From the NCBI GenBank assembly GCA_012799265.1, contig JAAZLP010000238.1:1-42477 (forward strand): 42,477 nt of DNA, written 5' to 3'. Positions 8,775 through 16,657 of this stretch are shown piece by piece (position 1 is the first letter of the stretch; the number at the start of each line of letters is the position of its first letter). The notes beneath the pieces were generated by a model. It did no database searches. It was not told the origin of the DNA and was given only the letters and a program-made list of their open reading frames with translations. This stretch comes from Phyllobacteriaceae bacterium (GTDB taxonomy: Bacteria > Pseudomonadota > Alphaproteobacteria > Rhizobiales > Devosiaceae). The position numbers and the translations under genes are program-made.

Positions 8775-9167
8775 CTATTCGATAGCAAGATGCCAGACGC
8801 CACCCACACCGTCACCGGAGATGTCGCCGGGAGCCAGGTCATCGACCCAATAATAGAGAGGCCAGCCCTTATAGGCCCACATCTTGGTGCCATCGGTGCG
8901 CTCCACCACGGTAAAATCGCCTTCGTCAGCGGCGGTCTCTTCTGCGAAAAGCGGCGGCCACTTGGCGGCGCAATCATCATAGCAATTGCTGACGCCTGGC
9001 TCGTCCTTGTCAAAGATGTAGAGCGTCATGCCATTGGCATCGGTCAGCACCATCTTGCCGCCGATGTCAGTGGATTTGACCGCCCCGTCCAGGTAGTCGG
9101 CGGCGAAGGCGGAAGAGGCAGTAAGGGCGAGCGCGGCAGCGCCCAGGATCAGAGAACGAATGTGCAT
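8775..9167 (-). CDS. Secreted protein with YxFxxD repeats (COG4315-like)
   Basis: A 130-residue exported protein. The signal peptide (MHIRSLILGAAALALTASSAFA) is followed by two copies of the family's Y-x-[FWY]-x-x-D motif: YIFDKD at residues 50-55 and YYWVDD at 105-110. The NCYDDCAAKWPPL block between them has two cysteines, perhaps a disulphide or metal site. The start at 9167 is fixed by GAGGAG 8 bases upstream and by the signal peptide; the open frame continues 29 codons further up but without support. It leads the ECF sigma/anti-sigma operon. Its function is unknown; the linkage suggests a role in the envelope signal or its output. Confidence 0.85.
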   Translation of the reverse strand: MHIRSLILGAAALALTASSAFAADYLDGAVKSTDIGGKMVLTDANGMTLYIFDKDEPGVSNCYDDCAAKWPPLFAEETAADEGDFTVVERTDGTKMWAYKGWPLYYWVDDLAPGDISGDGVGGVWHLAIE

Positions 9168-9415
9168 GGGGTTTCTCCTCGTTCGGCCCCGGCAATTCGA
9201 GGCCATAATGAGAGAACACCGCAGAGCGGTCGTTAATCCCCGCCCCAACAACAATTGTTTGCCAGGACCAACTTGATCGAGAATTTTCTGGTTGGTGCAA
9301 CAACATGCTGGACAGCAATCAAGCGGATTGCTTTGTTAGCGATGACTGGTGCGCATGACCCTGGGAGAGGGGCGCAGCAGATGCGGCGCATGGCGCCATA
9401 AGGGAGAAGAGATTT

Positions 9416-10516
9416 ATGAAAAGACGTGAGTTCTTCAAGTCGGCGACTGCTGCCACGGTCGGCGTTGCTGCTGCTGGAGCGCTGGCCGCACCGGCGATTG
9501 CCCAGGGCAATATCACCTGGCGCATGGTGACGACCTGGCCGAAGAATTTTCCGGGCATGGGCACTGGCGCACAGAAGTTCGCCGACCGTGTTGGCCGGGC
9601 GACCGGTGGCCGTCTGACCATTCAGGTCTATGCGGCCGGCGAACTGGTGCCGGGCCTGCAGGCGCTGGACGCCGTGATCGATGGCTCGGCAGAAATGAGC
9701 CATGGCACGCCCTATTACTGGCAGAACAAGAGCCAGGGCCTGAGCTTCTTCACCGGCGTGCCGTTTGGCATGACCAGCCGCGAGCTCACCGCATGGGTCC
9801 GCTATCTCGGCGGCCAGGAATTGTGGGACGAAATCTACGATCAGTTCGGCCTCAAGGGTTTCCTGTCGGGTGACACGGGCACCCAGGCCGGTGGCTGGTT
9901 CCGCAATGAGCTGACCGGGGTTTCCGACCTTCAGGGTCTGCGCTTCCGCACCCCGGGCCTGGGTGGCCAGGTTTGGGCCAAGCTCGGCGCTTCGGTGACC
10001 AACCTTGCCGCCGGCGAAATTTTCGCTGCGCTACAGTCGGGCACGCTCGATGCGGCCGAATTCGTGGGGCCGTTCCAGGATCTGGCGCTGGGCTTCCACC
10101 AGATCGCCAAGAACTACTACTTCCCGAGCTTCGTGGAGCCGGGGCTGGCTACCGAGATCGTGGTCGACAAGGCCAAGTTCCAAGAGCTGCCAGAGGATCT
10201 GCAGGAAATCATCACGGTCTTCTCGCAGGCAGGCTATGACGACATGGCTTCGGACATGTATGCGAACGACCCCCGTGCCCTGCGGGCACTGGTCGATGAG
10301 CACGGCGTGCAGGTCAAGCGTTTCCCCGAGGAAATCATTGAAGCCGGCGCCAAGGCATCGATGGAACTGATCAGCGAGATCCGTGACGGCGGTGATGAAA
10401 TGACCAAGCGCGTGGCGGAAAGCTTCGTGTCGGCATTCAACCTGCTGCGCGAGCGCACGGAAGGCACTGACATGCCGTTCCTGGCCGCCCGCGAGAAGTA
10501 CATCACCTTCTCCTAA
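9416..10516 (+). CDS. TRAP transporter substrate-binding protein (TakP-like)
   Basis: Periplasmic binding protein of a TRAP transporter, 366 residues, the same length class as Rhodobacter TakP, which binds 2-oxo acids. It starts with a twin-arginine signal (KRREFFKSATAATVG) and a cleavage site near AIAQG. The domain blocks ITWRMVTTWPKNFPGMGTGAQ, MSHGTPYYW and LQGLRFRTPGLGGQVW are typical of this monocarboxylate/2-oxo-acid group. Ligand identity is not provable here. The matching permease genes lie 1.1 kb away on the other strand, separated by a diguanylate cyclase gene. A GGGAGA about 10 bases before the ATG serves as ribosome site. Confidence 0.9.
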   Translation: MKRREFFKSATAATVGVAAAGALAAPAIAQGNITWRMVTTWPKNFPGMGTGAQKFADRVGRATGGRLTIQVYAAGELVPGLQALDAVIDGSAEMSHGTPYYWQNKSQGLSFFTGVPFGMTSRELTAWVRYLGGQELWDEIYDQFGLKGFLSGDTGTQAGGWFRNELTGVSDLQGLRFRTPGLGGQVWAKLGASVTNLAAGEIFAALQSGTLDAAEFVGPFQDLALGFHQIAKNYYFPSFVEPGLATEIVVDKAKFQELPEDLQEIITVFSQAGYDDMASDMYANDPRALRALVDEHGVQVKRFPEEIIEAGAKASMELISEIRDGGDEMTKRVAESFVSAFNLLRERTEGTDMPFLAAREKYITFS

Positions 10517-10532
10517 GCGTAATCCAACGCGT

Positions 10533-10563
10533 CACACCGGGGCCCATGGCTCCGGTGTGTTTT
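10533..10563 (+). terminator. Rho-independent terminator of the TRAP binding-protein gene
   Basis: An 8-base stem (CACACCGG with CCGGTGTG) and an 11-base loop are followed by TTTT, 16 bases after the stop. The binding-protein gene therefore probably forms a single-gene transcript. Confidence 0.75.
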
Positions 10564-10636
10564 CTGCGCGCTACACGCCGCCAAGGTTTGGGCGCCGTAA
10601 ACCTTCCATATCAACCGAAAATTCAAGCTAACTTCG

Positions 10637-10653
10637 TACCAAGACGCTTGGTA
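10637..10653. promoter_or_regulatory. Perfect inverted repeat before the diguanylate cyclase gene
   Basis: TACCAAG and CTTGGTA are exact complements separated by ACG, ending 22 bases before the ATG. It could be a regulator site or a leader hairpin just ahead of the ribosome site. Only the symmetry is seen. Confidence 0.4.
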
Positions 10654-10675
10654 AGGCGTGTTGGAGTTAGCTGCC

Positions 10676-11578
10676 ATGATCGGTTCCGAAGATATTCCGG
10701 CAGAGATTCTCAACGCGCTCCTGTCCAGCATGTTCGAGATTTCGCCTATCGCCATGTCGATCACCTCGAGCAATGGCAAGGATTCCCGCTATCTCCGAGT
10801 GAACCAGGCTCATCTTCAGCTTGTGGGGCGAGAGTGGTCCGAACTACAGGGCGTCAGGGTTGCCCAAACCGTCGTGCGCGAGGACGAGGCGCGCGCCCGC
10901 AGACACAGGCGGCTCGCCGAAGAGGGCGGCTATGTGGGCGAATATGTCGAAATCAAGCACGCTGATGGGCGGATGGTGCCCACGCTGATCTCGGCCCAGC
11001 GCAGCATTATCAATGATGTGCAATATGACGTCGAAATCATCGTCGACATCTCCACCCGGATCGACGAGCAGCGGGCGCATGAGGAGCGCCTGGCACAGCT
11101 TGCGCGGACCGACGTTGTCACGGACCTGCAGAACCGCCTGGCATTCGAGGAGCGTCTGGCCGAGCTGACCGAGAGCCGCGAGGACGGGCGGCAACCAACG
11201 CTGGCACTGCTTGATCTCGACGGGTTCAAGAAAATCAATGACGAGCATGGGCACGATGCGGGCGACGCCGTGCTGCATATGGTGGCGCAACGGATTGCGC
11301 AGACGTTGCGGGAGGGCGATTTCGTTTCCCGCATCGGTGGGGACGAATTTGCCATTCTCTATAACCCGTCGTCCGGCAGTGTTCCCGCGTCGCGGTTTGA
11401 CGCGATTGCACAGGCGGTGAGGGAGCCCATGGAGATCGATGGGAAACTGATAGCGGTTGGTGTGTCGATCGGTTCGGCGCAACTTGCGCCTGGCGAAAAT
11501 GCGGCTGACCTGTTCCGGCGCGCGGACGGCCAGATGTATGACGCCAAGAAGCGGCAGAGCGCAGGCGCTCGGCGCTAA
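10676..11578 (+). CDS. PAS-GGDEF diguanylate cyclase
   Basis: A 300-residue cytoplasmic signalling protein. A PAS domain (about residues 10-130) is followed by a GGDEF domain (about 140-295) that makes cyclic di-GMP from two GTP. The active-site motif is intact (RIGGDEFAIL), as are LLDLDGFKKINDEHGHDAGD and the C-terminal GVSIGSA. No RxxD inhibitory site is obvious before GGDEF. No membrane segment is present, so the PAS domain senses something inside the cell. The ATG at 10676 has GGAG 9 bases upstream and is preferred to an in-frame GTG at 10658. It sits between the two halves of the TRAP system and converges on the permease genes. Confidence 0.9.
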   Translation: MIGSEDIPAEILNALLSSMFEISPIAMSITSSNGKDSRYLRVNQAHLQLVGREWSELQGVRVAQTVVREDEARARRHRRLAEEGGYVGEYVEIKHADGRMVPTLISAQRSIINDVQYDVEIIVDISTRIDEQRAHEERLAQLARTDVVTDLQNRLAFEERLAELTESREDGRQPTLALLDLDGFKKINDEHGHDAGDAVLHMVAQRIAQTLREGDFVSRIGGDEFAILYNPSSGSVPASRFDAIAQAVREPMEIDGKLIAVGVSIGSAQLAPGENAADLFRRADGQMYDAKKRQSAGARR

Positions 11579-11606
11579 TTGCCTAGTGCGATCAGTCAGA
11601 ATGGTT

Positions 11607-11627
11607 GCGCCGCCCATGGGGCGGCGC
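11607..11627. terminator. Hairpin between convergent genes
   Basis: GCGCCGCCC and GGGCGGCGC pair perfectly over 9 bases around a 3-base loop, between the diguanylate cyclase stop and the TRAP large-permease stop. There is no T-run on either strand, so it may slow transcription or protect the mRNA ends rather than act as a full terminator. Confidence 0.5.
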
Positions 11628-11637
11628 GAAGTCACGT

Positions 11638-13029
11638 TCAGTTATAAAGCATCCTGGGCAGCCAGGTGATCAGGTCAGGGAACATGAACAGGGTTACCAG
11701 TGCCGAGATCTGCAGGAGCACGAAGGGTATGACGCCCTTGTAGATCATGCCGGTGGTTATGCTCGAAGGGGCCACACCGCGCAGGTAGAACAGGGCGAAG
11801 CCAAAGGGCGGGGTAAGGAAGCTGGTTTGCAGGCTCACGCCCACCATGACGCCAAGCCAGATCGGATCGACACCGAGAGCCAGAAGCACCGGTGCGGTGA
11901 TCGGGATCACGATGAAGATAATCTCGAACGTGTCGAGGATGAAGCCCAACAGGAACATCACCAGCATGACGATGACGATGGCCCCCACCGTGCCGCCCGG
12001 CATGGATGAGAGGAATTCATGTACCAGCGCGTCACCACCCATCATGCGGAACACGACGGAGAATACTGCCGCACCGAACAGAATGATGAAAACCATTGAG
12101 GTGATGGTGGCAGCAGAGATCACGACCTGCTTGAGGATCGTGAAATTGAGCTTGCCGCGCATCAACGCCAGGATCAGGGCGCCAACAGAACCCACAGAGG
12201 CCGCCTCGGTCGGGGTGGCGATACCGCCCAGGATCGACCCGAGCACGGCCACGATCAGCAGCAGCGGTGGCACGAGGGCGACAATGACTTCGCGCCACAG
12301 GGTCTTTCTCTCTTCCTCTGGCACCGGCGTGGCGGGCGCTGATTTCGGATCGAGCCAGGCCTTGATGATGACGTAGATGGCGTAGAGGACGACGAGCAAC
12401 AGGCCAGGAATAAGGGCGCCGGCAAAGAGCGAGCCGACCGACACGGGTTCAGGTGCAAAATTGCCCTTCTCCATCTGCACTTGGGCATTGATGCCCGAGA
12501 GCATGTCGCCCATGAAGATGAGTACTGTCGAGGGCGGGATGATCTGCCCCAGAGTGCCGGAGGCGCAGATGACGCCGGTGGCCAGCTTTGGGTCGTATCC
12601 TGCGCGCATCATGGCGGGCAGCGAGATCAGGCCCATGGTGACGACCGTTGCGCCAACGACACCGGTGGAGGCGGCCAGCAGGGCGCCCACAACGATCACG
12701 GACAGGGCGAGGCCGCCGCGCAGATTGCCAAACAGCTTGCCCATGGTGAGCAGCAGTTGCTCGGCAATGCCGCTTCGCTCGAGCATCACGCCCATGAAGA
12801 CGAAGAGCGGCACGGCGACCAGCACTTCATTGGTCATGAGGCCGATATAGCGACCGGCCAGGGAGCCATAGTTGGACGGGTCATAGACGCCGAGCCACCA
12901 GCCGACGAGGCCGAAAATGATTGCGGTGCCGGCCAGGGAGAATGCGACCGGGAAGCCGAGCATGAGGACGCCGATGACGCCCACGAACATGAGGGCGGCG
13001 AGGATCTCGCCGATAAGGACGGGATCCAT
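11638..13029 (-). CDS. TRAP transporter large permease (DctM-like)
   Basis: The ion-coupled transport subunit of a TRAP system, 463 residues with about 12 hydrophobic helices. Typical DctM blocks are GFPVAFSLAGTAIIFG, VAVPLFVFMGVMLERSGIAEQLL, AASTGVVGATVVTMGLISLPAM and IIPPSTVLIFMGD. Its ATG overlaps the TGA of the small-subunit gene. With the small subunit it should serve the TakP-like binding protein encoded at 9416-10516; both belong to the same monocarboxylate/2-oxo-acid group. Confidence 0.92.
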   Translation of the reverse strand: MDPVLIGEILAALMFVGVIGVLMLGFPVAFSLAGTAIIFGLVGWWLGVYDPSNYGSLAGRYIGLMTNEVLVAVPLFVFMGVMLERSGIAEQLLLTMGKLFGNLRGGLALSVIVVGALLAASTGVVGATVVTMGLISLPAMMRAGYDPKLATGVICASGTLGQIIPPSTVLIFMGDMLSGINAQVQMEKGNFAPEPVSVGSLFAGALIPGLLLVVLYAIYVIIKAWLDPKSAPATPVPEEERKTLWREVIVALVPPLLLIVAVLGSILGGIATPTEAASVGSVGALILALMRGKLNFTILKQVVISAATITSMVFIILFGAAVFSVVFRMMGGDALVHEFLSSMPGGTVGAIVIVMLVMFLLGFILDTFEIIFIVIPITAPVLLALGVDPIWLGVMVGVSLQTSFLTPPFGFALFYLRGVAPSSITTGMIYKGVIPFVLLQISALVTLFMFPDLITWLPRMLYN

Positions 13030-13592
13030 CAGTGCGCTTCTCCTGCGTCTTCAATGTTGTAGCGAAGTTTGGTGGGCAGCAGGTCTTCGCGGTTGGCCAG
13101 CACGAGGATCGAGCGGGCTGCCATGGCAATGCCCTGCAGGGCCACCAGCACTGCAAAGCCGATGATGAAGCTCTTGAGCACGAAGAGGCCGGGCATGCCG
13201 CCGATATTGGACGAGCCTTCGTAATAGCTCCACGAACGGGCTACGGCCGGATAGCAATATTGCACGACCACATACATGAAGGGCAGCAGGAAGACGATGA
13301 CGCCGAAAAGGTCAGCAATTGCCTTCCGCCGCAGGGAGGCTGGCCGGTAGAAAATGTCGACGCGGACATGGTCGTCGCGCAGCAGGGCAAAGCCGGCCAC
13401 GCCAGTGAACATCGCGCCGGAGAGCCAGACGTAAAGATCCTGCACCCAGAGGGTCGAGGTGTTGAAGAAGTAGCGCTGCACCACGACGGTGAAGCAGACC
13501 AGCACACAGGCCAGTGCCAGCCATGATAGAATTTGGCCCACAAGCCAATTAATAGCGCTGATCCCGCGGATCAGCGCTGCCAGCCCCTGCAT
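13029..13592 (-). CDS. TRAP transporter small permease (DctQ-like)
   Basis: A 187-residue membrane protein with four hydrophobic segments, the size and shape of DctQ. Blocks such as NTSTLWVQDLYVWLSGAMFTGVAGFALLRDDHVRVDIFYR are diagnostic: the small subunit's WxxE/D-type region and the DxHVRVD motif. GGGAGG stands 8 bases before the ATG. It is the first gene of a two-gene operon with the large permease (4-base overlap). Confidence 0.9.
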   Translation of the reverse strand: MQGLAALIRGISAINWLVGQILSWLALACVLVCFTVVVQRYFFNTSTLWVQDLYVWLSGAMFTGVAGFALLRDDHVRVDIFYRPASLRRKAIADLFGVIVFLLPFMYVVVQYCYPAVARSWSYYEGSSNIGGMPGLFVLKSFIIGFAVLVALQGIAMAARSILVLANREDLLPTKLRYNIEDAGEAH

Positions 13593-13630
13593 AGGCGCCT
13601 CCCTTTTCCCTAAGCGTCTTCCCCGTGACG

Positions 13631-13676
13631 CTAACGTGTCGATTGAACACCATCCATGTGGTTGGTCAACACGTTA
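13631..13676. promoter_or_regulatory. Inverted half-sites upstream of the TRAP permease operon
   Basis: TAACGTGT at 13632-13639 and its complement ACACGTTA at 13669-13676 flank 29 bases, 40-85 bases before the small-permease start. TTGACC on the minus strand just inside the upstream half-site could be a -35 box. The arrangement suggests paired regulator half-sites, but the factor is unknown. Confidence 0.35.
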
Positions 13677-13733
13677 CTAGAGAAACAGAGGCGGTTTTAG
13701 GCGTCTATTGCGCTCTGGCAACTAGAGCCTGGT

Positions 13734-13973
13734 TCAGGCCTGTGCGCTTGCTTGCTTGAGCTGGTTGTACAGGCCAATTATTTGATTGCGTTCAAATGTT
13801 TGGCCGTCGATGCGGAGCATTGCCCCGCGCAGGCTCACAGGCGCAGCCTGCTCCATGGCGAAACTGAGGGCCTTGGCGCTCGAACGGAATGGACGGGGGC
13901 CCTGTGCGATGGCGGTAGCGCGGTCGCTACCAAGAAACAGTTCGCCGGGACGGTTCAAAATTGCGGTATTCAT
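13734..13973 (-). CDS. Small protein of unknown function
   Basis: A 79-residue basic protein I do not recognise. It begins MNTAILNRPGELFLGSDRATAIAQGPRPFRSS and ends with a predicted helical NQIIGLYNQLKQASAQA. No signal peptide, membrane segment or metal motif is seen. The frame stays open 48 codons upstream, but that part is low-complexity basic sequence and the ATG at 13973 looks like the natural start, with a weak AAGAAAAG before it. It stands alone between the TRAP operon and the 85-residue protein gene. Confidence 0.55.
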   Translation of the reverse strand: MNTAILNRPGELFLGSDRATAIAQGPRPFRSSAKALSFAMEQAAPVSLRGAMLRIDGQTFERNQIIGLYNQLKQASAQA

Positions 13974-14173
13974 GTATCTTTTCTTCTTTGTTTTGGGCCT
14001 TTGCGGCCGACTTTCAGGCATATCCAAGCCATGCACCAAGCACGCGCTGTTGAAGCGCAGGCTAGAGCTGGAACATGTCAAACGGATGATGGTCTCGTGC
14101 CCAGGGCGAGAACGCATGGGCGCTGCAAATGTTGCAGTTGGCGAGATGTGATGGTCAGCCCAGCGGCTGGGGA

Positions 14174-14431
14174 TCAGCGCCGCGACACGGCAATGCTGAA
14201 CACATTGTTGGCGCTGGCCGTCTCGCCAGACTTTGTCGCCGAACTGGGAGACAAATCCACTTCCTCAACGACGCGTTCATTGCGCTCGTTGGATGACTGG
14301 ACCCGGTAAAGCACCGGCCCCTTTTCGTGGGGCAGGCAGGCGATCACTTCGCACGTTCCAGCCGGACGATTGCTGTGACGCGGCGCAGAGCGCAGTTCGA
14401 CCAGCTGACCGACCTTATAAATATGCGACAT
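14174..14431 (-). CDS. Small conserved protein downstream of the cold-shock gene
   Basis: An 85-residue protein with a compact N-terminal domain (MSHIYKVGQLVELRSAPRHSNRPAGTCEVIACLP...LYRVQSSNERNERVVEEVDL) and a polar C-terminal tail. The N-terminal part looks like a small beta-barrel: KVGQLVEL, GTCEVIAC, LYRVQS and ERVVEEVDL alternate hydrophobic residues. Similar small proteins occur in Hyphomicrobiales, but I know of no assigned function. AGAGG lies 8 bases before the ATG. It begins 52 bases after the stop of the cold-shock gene on the same strand and may be cotranscribed. Confidence 0.65.
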   Translation of the reverse strand: MSHIYKVGQLVELRSAPRHSNRPAGTCEVIACLPHEKGPVLYRVQSSNERNERVVEEVDLSPSSATKSGETASANNVFSIAVSRR

Positions 14432-14483
14432 TGTTCGCCTCTTGTTAGCAATGGGGCACTCTGGGGCGCCCCCATTGCGTCAA

Positions 14484-14690
14484 CTAAGCGAGCTGGACGT
14501 TGATCGCGGACTCGCGACCGTCACGACCCTGCTCGAGGTCATAGGTAACTTTCTGGCCATCAGCGAGGGCGGAAATGCCAGCACGCTCAAGCGCAGAAAT
14601 ATGGACGAAAGCGTCCTTGCCACCGGCATCCGGACTGATGAAGCCGAAGCCCTTGGTGGTGTTGAAGAATTTTACGGTGCCGTTGATCAT
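14484..14690 (-). CDS. Cold-shock domain protein (CspA family)
   Basis: A 68-residue single cold-shock domain that binds single-stranded RNA or DNA. RNP1 (KGFGFI) and RNP2 (DAFVHIS) are intact, and the protein begins MINGTVKFFNTTKGFGFI as in the family. The frame is open 11 codons further upstream, but the ATG at 14690, with AAAGAGAT just before it, matches the family N-terminus. A paralogue name cannot be given. The leader upstream (about 14691-14840) may be long, as is common for csp mRNAs. Confidence 0.95.
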   Translation of the reverse strand: MINGTVKFFNTTKGFGFISPDAGGKDAFVHISALERAGISALADGQKVTYDLEQGRDGRESAINVQLA

Positions 14691-14883
14691 GGTGATCTCT
14701 TTGTGTGGCTCGAAGCGAAGCAAACGAGCAATTACCTCCGTGCAATGCGCAACGGCGGCCTAAAAACGTTTGCAGATCGAAGGAAAGCCAAACAACTGGC
14801 GACGCCAGAAGGGTGAGTTCGCCAACAGGGGCAGAAACGTAATGTGCATAACATCGGCTTCAATTGCGTCCTTGTCAAGGCAA

Positions 14884-14981
14884 GGGCCTGTTTGCCGCAC
14901 TTGCGTCGTCACCTCATGGATGCTTTAGCAGCGCTTTTCGTCTTGTCGGTGCCTCAGGGTGCCGCCCCAAATATCAGGCCC
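14884..14981 (+). promoter_or_regulatory. Leader inverted repeat ahead of the ABC-F gene
   Basis: GGGCCTG (14884-14890) and CAGGCCC (14975-14981) are exact complements; the second contains the only Shine-Dalgarno-like bases (CAGG) before the ATG at 14985. Pairing would hide the ribosome site. The loop is about 84 bases, so this is only a possibility. The rest of the stretch from 14691 holds the cold-shock leader and no gene that I can support. Confidence 0.25.
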
Positions 14982-14984
14982 TCC

Positions 14985-16607
14985 ATGATCCGGCTCGAAA
15001 GCATCGGTAAGCAAAACGGCAAACAGATCGTATTTATCGAGGCGTCGGCGTCGCTTCAGAAGGGCGAAAAGATCGGTCTGGTGGGGCCAAACGGCGCTGG
15101 CAAGACCACGCTGTTCCGTATGATCACGGGCGAGGAAGCGCCAGATGAGGGGCAGGTCTCGGTCGATCGCGGCGTTACCATCGGCTATTTCAGCCAGGAT
15201 GTCGGCGATATGGACGGCCGCCCGGTTGTTGCTGAAGTGATGAATGGCGCGGGGCCAGTGAGCGAGCTCATGGCAGAGATGGCAGAACTCGAAGCCGCCA
15301 TGGCAGACCCCAACAAAGCCGATGAGATGGACGCCATCATCGAGCGCTATGGCGATGTGCAGGGGCGTTTCCAGGAACTGGACGGCTATTCGCTGGACGG
15401 ACGGGCGCGCGAAGTGCTGGCAGGGCTCGGCTTTTCGCAAGAGATGATGGATGGCGATGTCGGCGCGCTGTCGGGTGGTTGGAAAATGCGCGTGGCGTTG
15501 GCCCGCATTCTCCTGATGCGGCCCGATGTGCTGCTGCTCGACGAACCGAGTAACCATCTTGATCTCGAAAGCCTCATCTGGCTCGAGCAGTTCCTCAAGG
15601 ACTATTCGGGCGCGCTGCTGATGACCTCGCACGACCGCGAGTTCATGAACCGCATTGTCAACAAGATCCTCGAAATTGATGCCGGCACGCTCACGAGCTA
15701 CACCGGCGACTACAATTTCTACCAAAGCCAGCGCGAGATTGCCGACCGCAACCAGCAGGCGCAGTTTGAGCGTCAGCAGGCCATGCTGGCCAAGGAAATC
15801 GCCTTCATCGAGCGGTTCAAGGCACGCGCCAGTCACGCCGCTCAGGTGCAGAGCCGCGTCAAAAAGCTGGACAAGATCGACCGCGTCGAACCGCCGAAGC
15901 GCCGTCAGGTGGTGGCTTTTGAATTCCGTCCCGCCCCGCGCTCTGGCGAAGACATCGTGCTCGTCAAAGGCGTGCACAAAGCCTATGGCAGCAAGACCAT
16001 TTATTCAGGGCTCGACTTCCATGTGCGCCGCCGCGAGCGTTGGTGCATTCTGGGCGTCAATGGTGCGGGCAAGTCGACACTGCTGAAGCTCGTGGCCGGC
16101 GCGAGTCAGCCGGATGCGGGCACGGTGGCGCGCGGCCCGAGCGTCAAGCTGGGCTATTTCGCGCAGCACGCCATGGATGTCATCGACGGCGACAGCACGA
16201 TTTTCCAGACGCTGGAGTCATCCTTCCCACAGGCGGGACAGGCTCCGCTGCGGGCGCTGGCTGGATGTTTCGGTTTTTCGGGCGACGATATCGAAAAGAA
16301 GTGCCGGGTGCTGTCGGGTGACGAAAAGGCGCGTCTCGCGATGGCGCTGATCCTCTTTGATCCGCCGAACTTCCTCGTGCTCGACGAACCGACCAACCAT
16401 CTCGATATCCAGACCAAGCAGATGCTGATCGAAGCGCTGTCGAATTTCGAAGGCACGATGCTCTTCGTCAGCCACGACCGTCACTTCCTCGCTGCGCTCT
16501 CCAACCGCGTGCTGGAACTGACGCCAGAGGGCGTGCATGCCTATCCCGGTGGCTATACGGAATATGTGACGGCAACGGGCCAGGAAGCACCGGGCCTGCG
16601 GAGCTAG
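14985..16607 (+). CDS. ABC-F family ATPase (EttA/Uup/YbiT type)
   Basis: A 540-residue soluble protein with two ABC ATPase domains and no membrane part, the layout of ABC-F translation factors that act at the ribosomal E site. Domain 1: Walker A GPNGAGKTT (about 34-42), signature LSGGWKMRVALARI, Walker B VLLLDEPSNHLD. The linker between domains (about 240-310) is rich in charged helices (FERQQAMLAKEIAFIERFKARASHAAQVQSR). Domain 2: Walker A GVNGAGKST near 356, signature LSGDEKARLAMAL (LSGDE rather than LSGGE), Walker B FLVLDEPTNHLD. The frame is open upstream to 14844, but the family N-terminus starts at the ATG at 14985. The housekeeping subgroup is likely, not antibiotic resistance. Confidence 0.93.
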   Translation: MIRLESIGKQNGKQIVFIEASASLQKGEKIGLVGPNGAGKTTLFRMITGEEAPDEGQVSVDRGVTIGYFSQDVGDMDGRPVVAEVMNGAGPVSELMAEMAELEAAMADPNKADEMDAIIERYGDVQGRFQELDGYSLDGRAREVLAGLGFSQEMMDGDVGALSGGWKMRVALARILLMRPDVLLLDEPSNHLDLESLIWLEQFLKDYSGALLMTSHDREFMNRIVNKILEIDAGTLTSYTGDYNFYQSQREIADRNQQAQFERQQAMLAKEIAFIERFKARASHAAQVQSRVKKLDKIDRVEPPKRRQVVAFEFRPAPRSGEDIVLVKGVHKAYGSKTIYSGLDFHVRRRERWCILGVNGAGKSTLLKLVAGASQPDAGTVARGPSVKLGYFAQHAMDVIDGDSTIFQTLESSFPQAGQAPLRALAGCFGFSGDDIEKKCRVLSGDEKARLAMALILFDPPNFLVLDEPTNHLDIQTKQMLIEALSNFEGTMLFVSHDRHFLAALSNRVLELTPEGVHAYPGGYTEYVTATGQEAPGLRS

Positions 16608-16657
16608 AAGCCATTTGACGAAAGTGCTATGGGCTCCCCACTTCAAGGGAGCTTTGC

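Noticed and set aside
14985..16607. Antibiotic-resistance role for the ABC-F protein
   Set aside because: The linker and motifs fit housekeeping ABC-F factors, and no resistance or drug-inducible context is seen.
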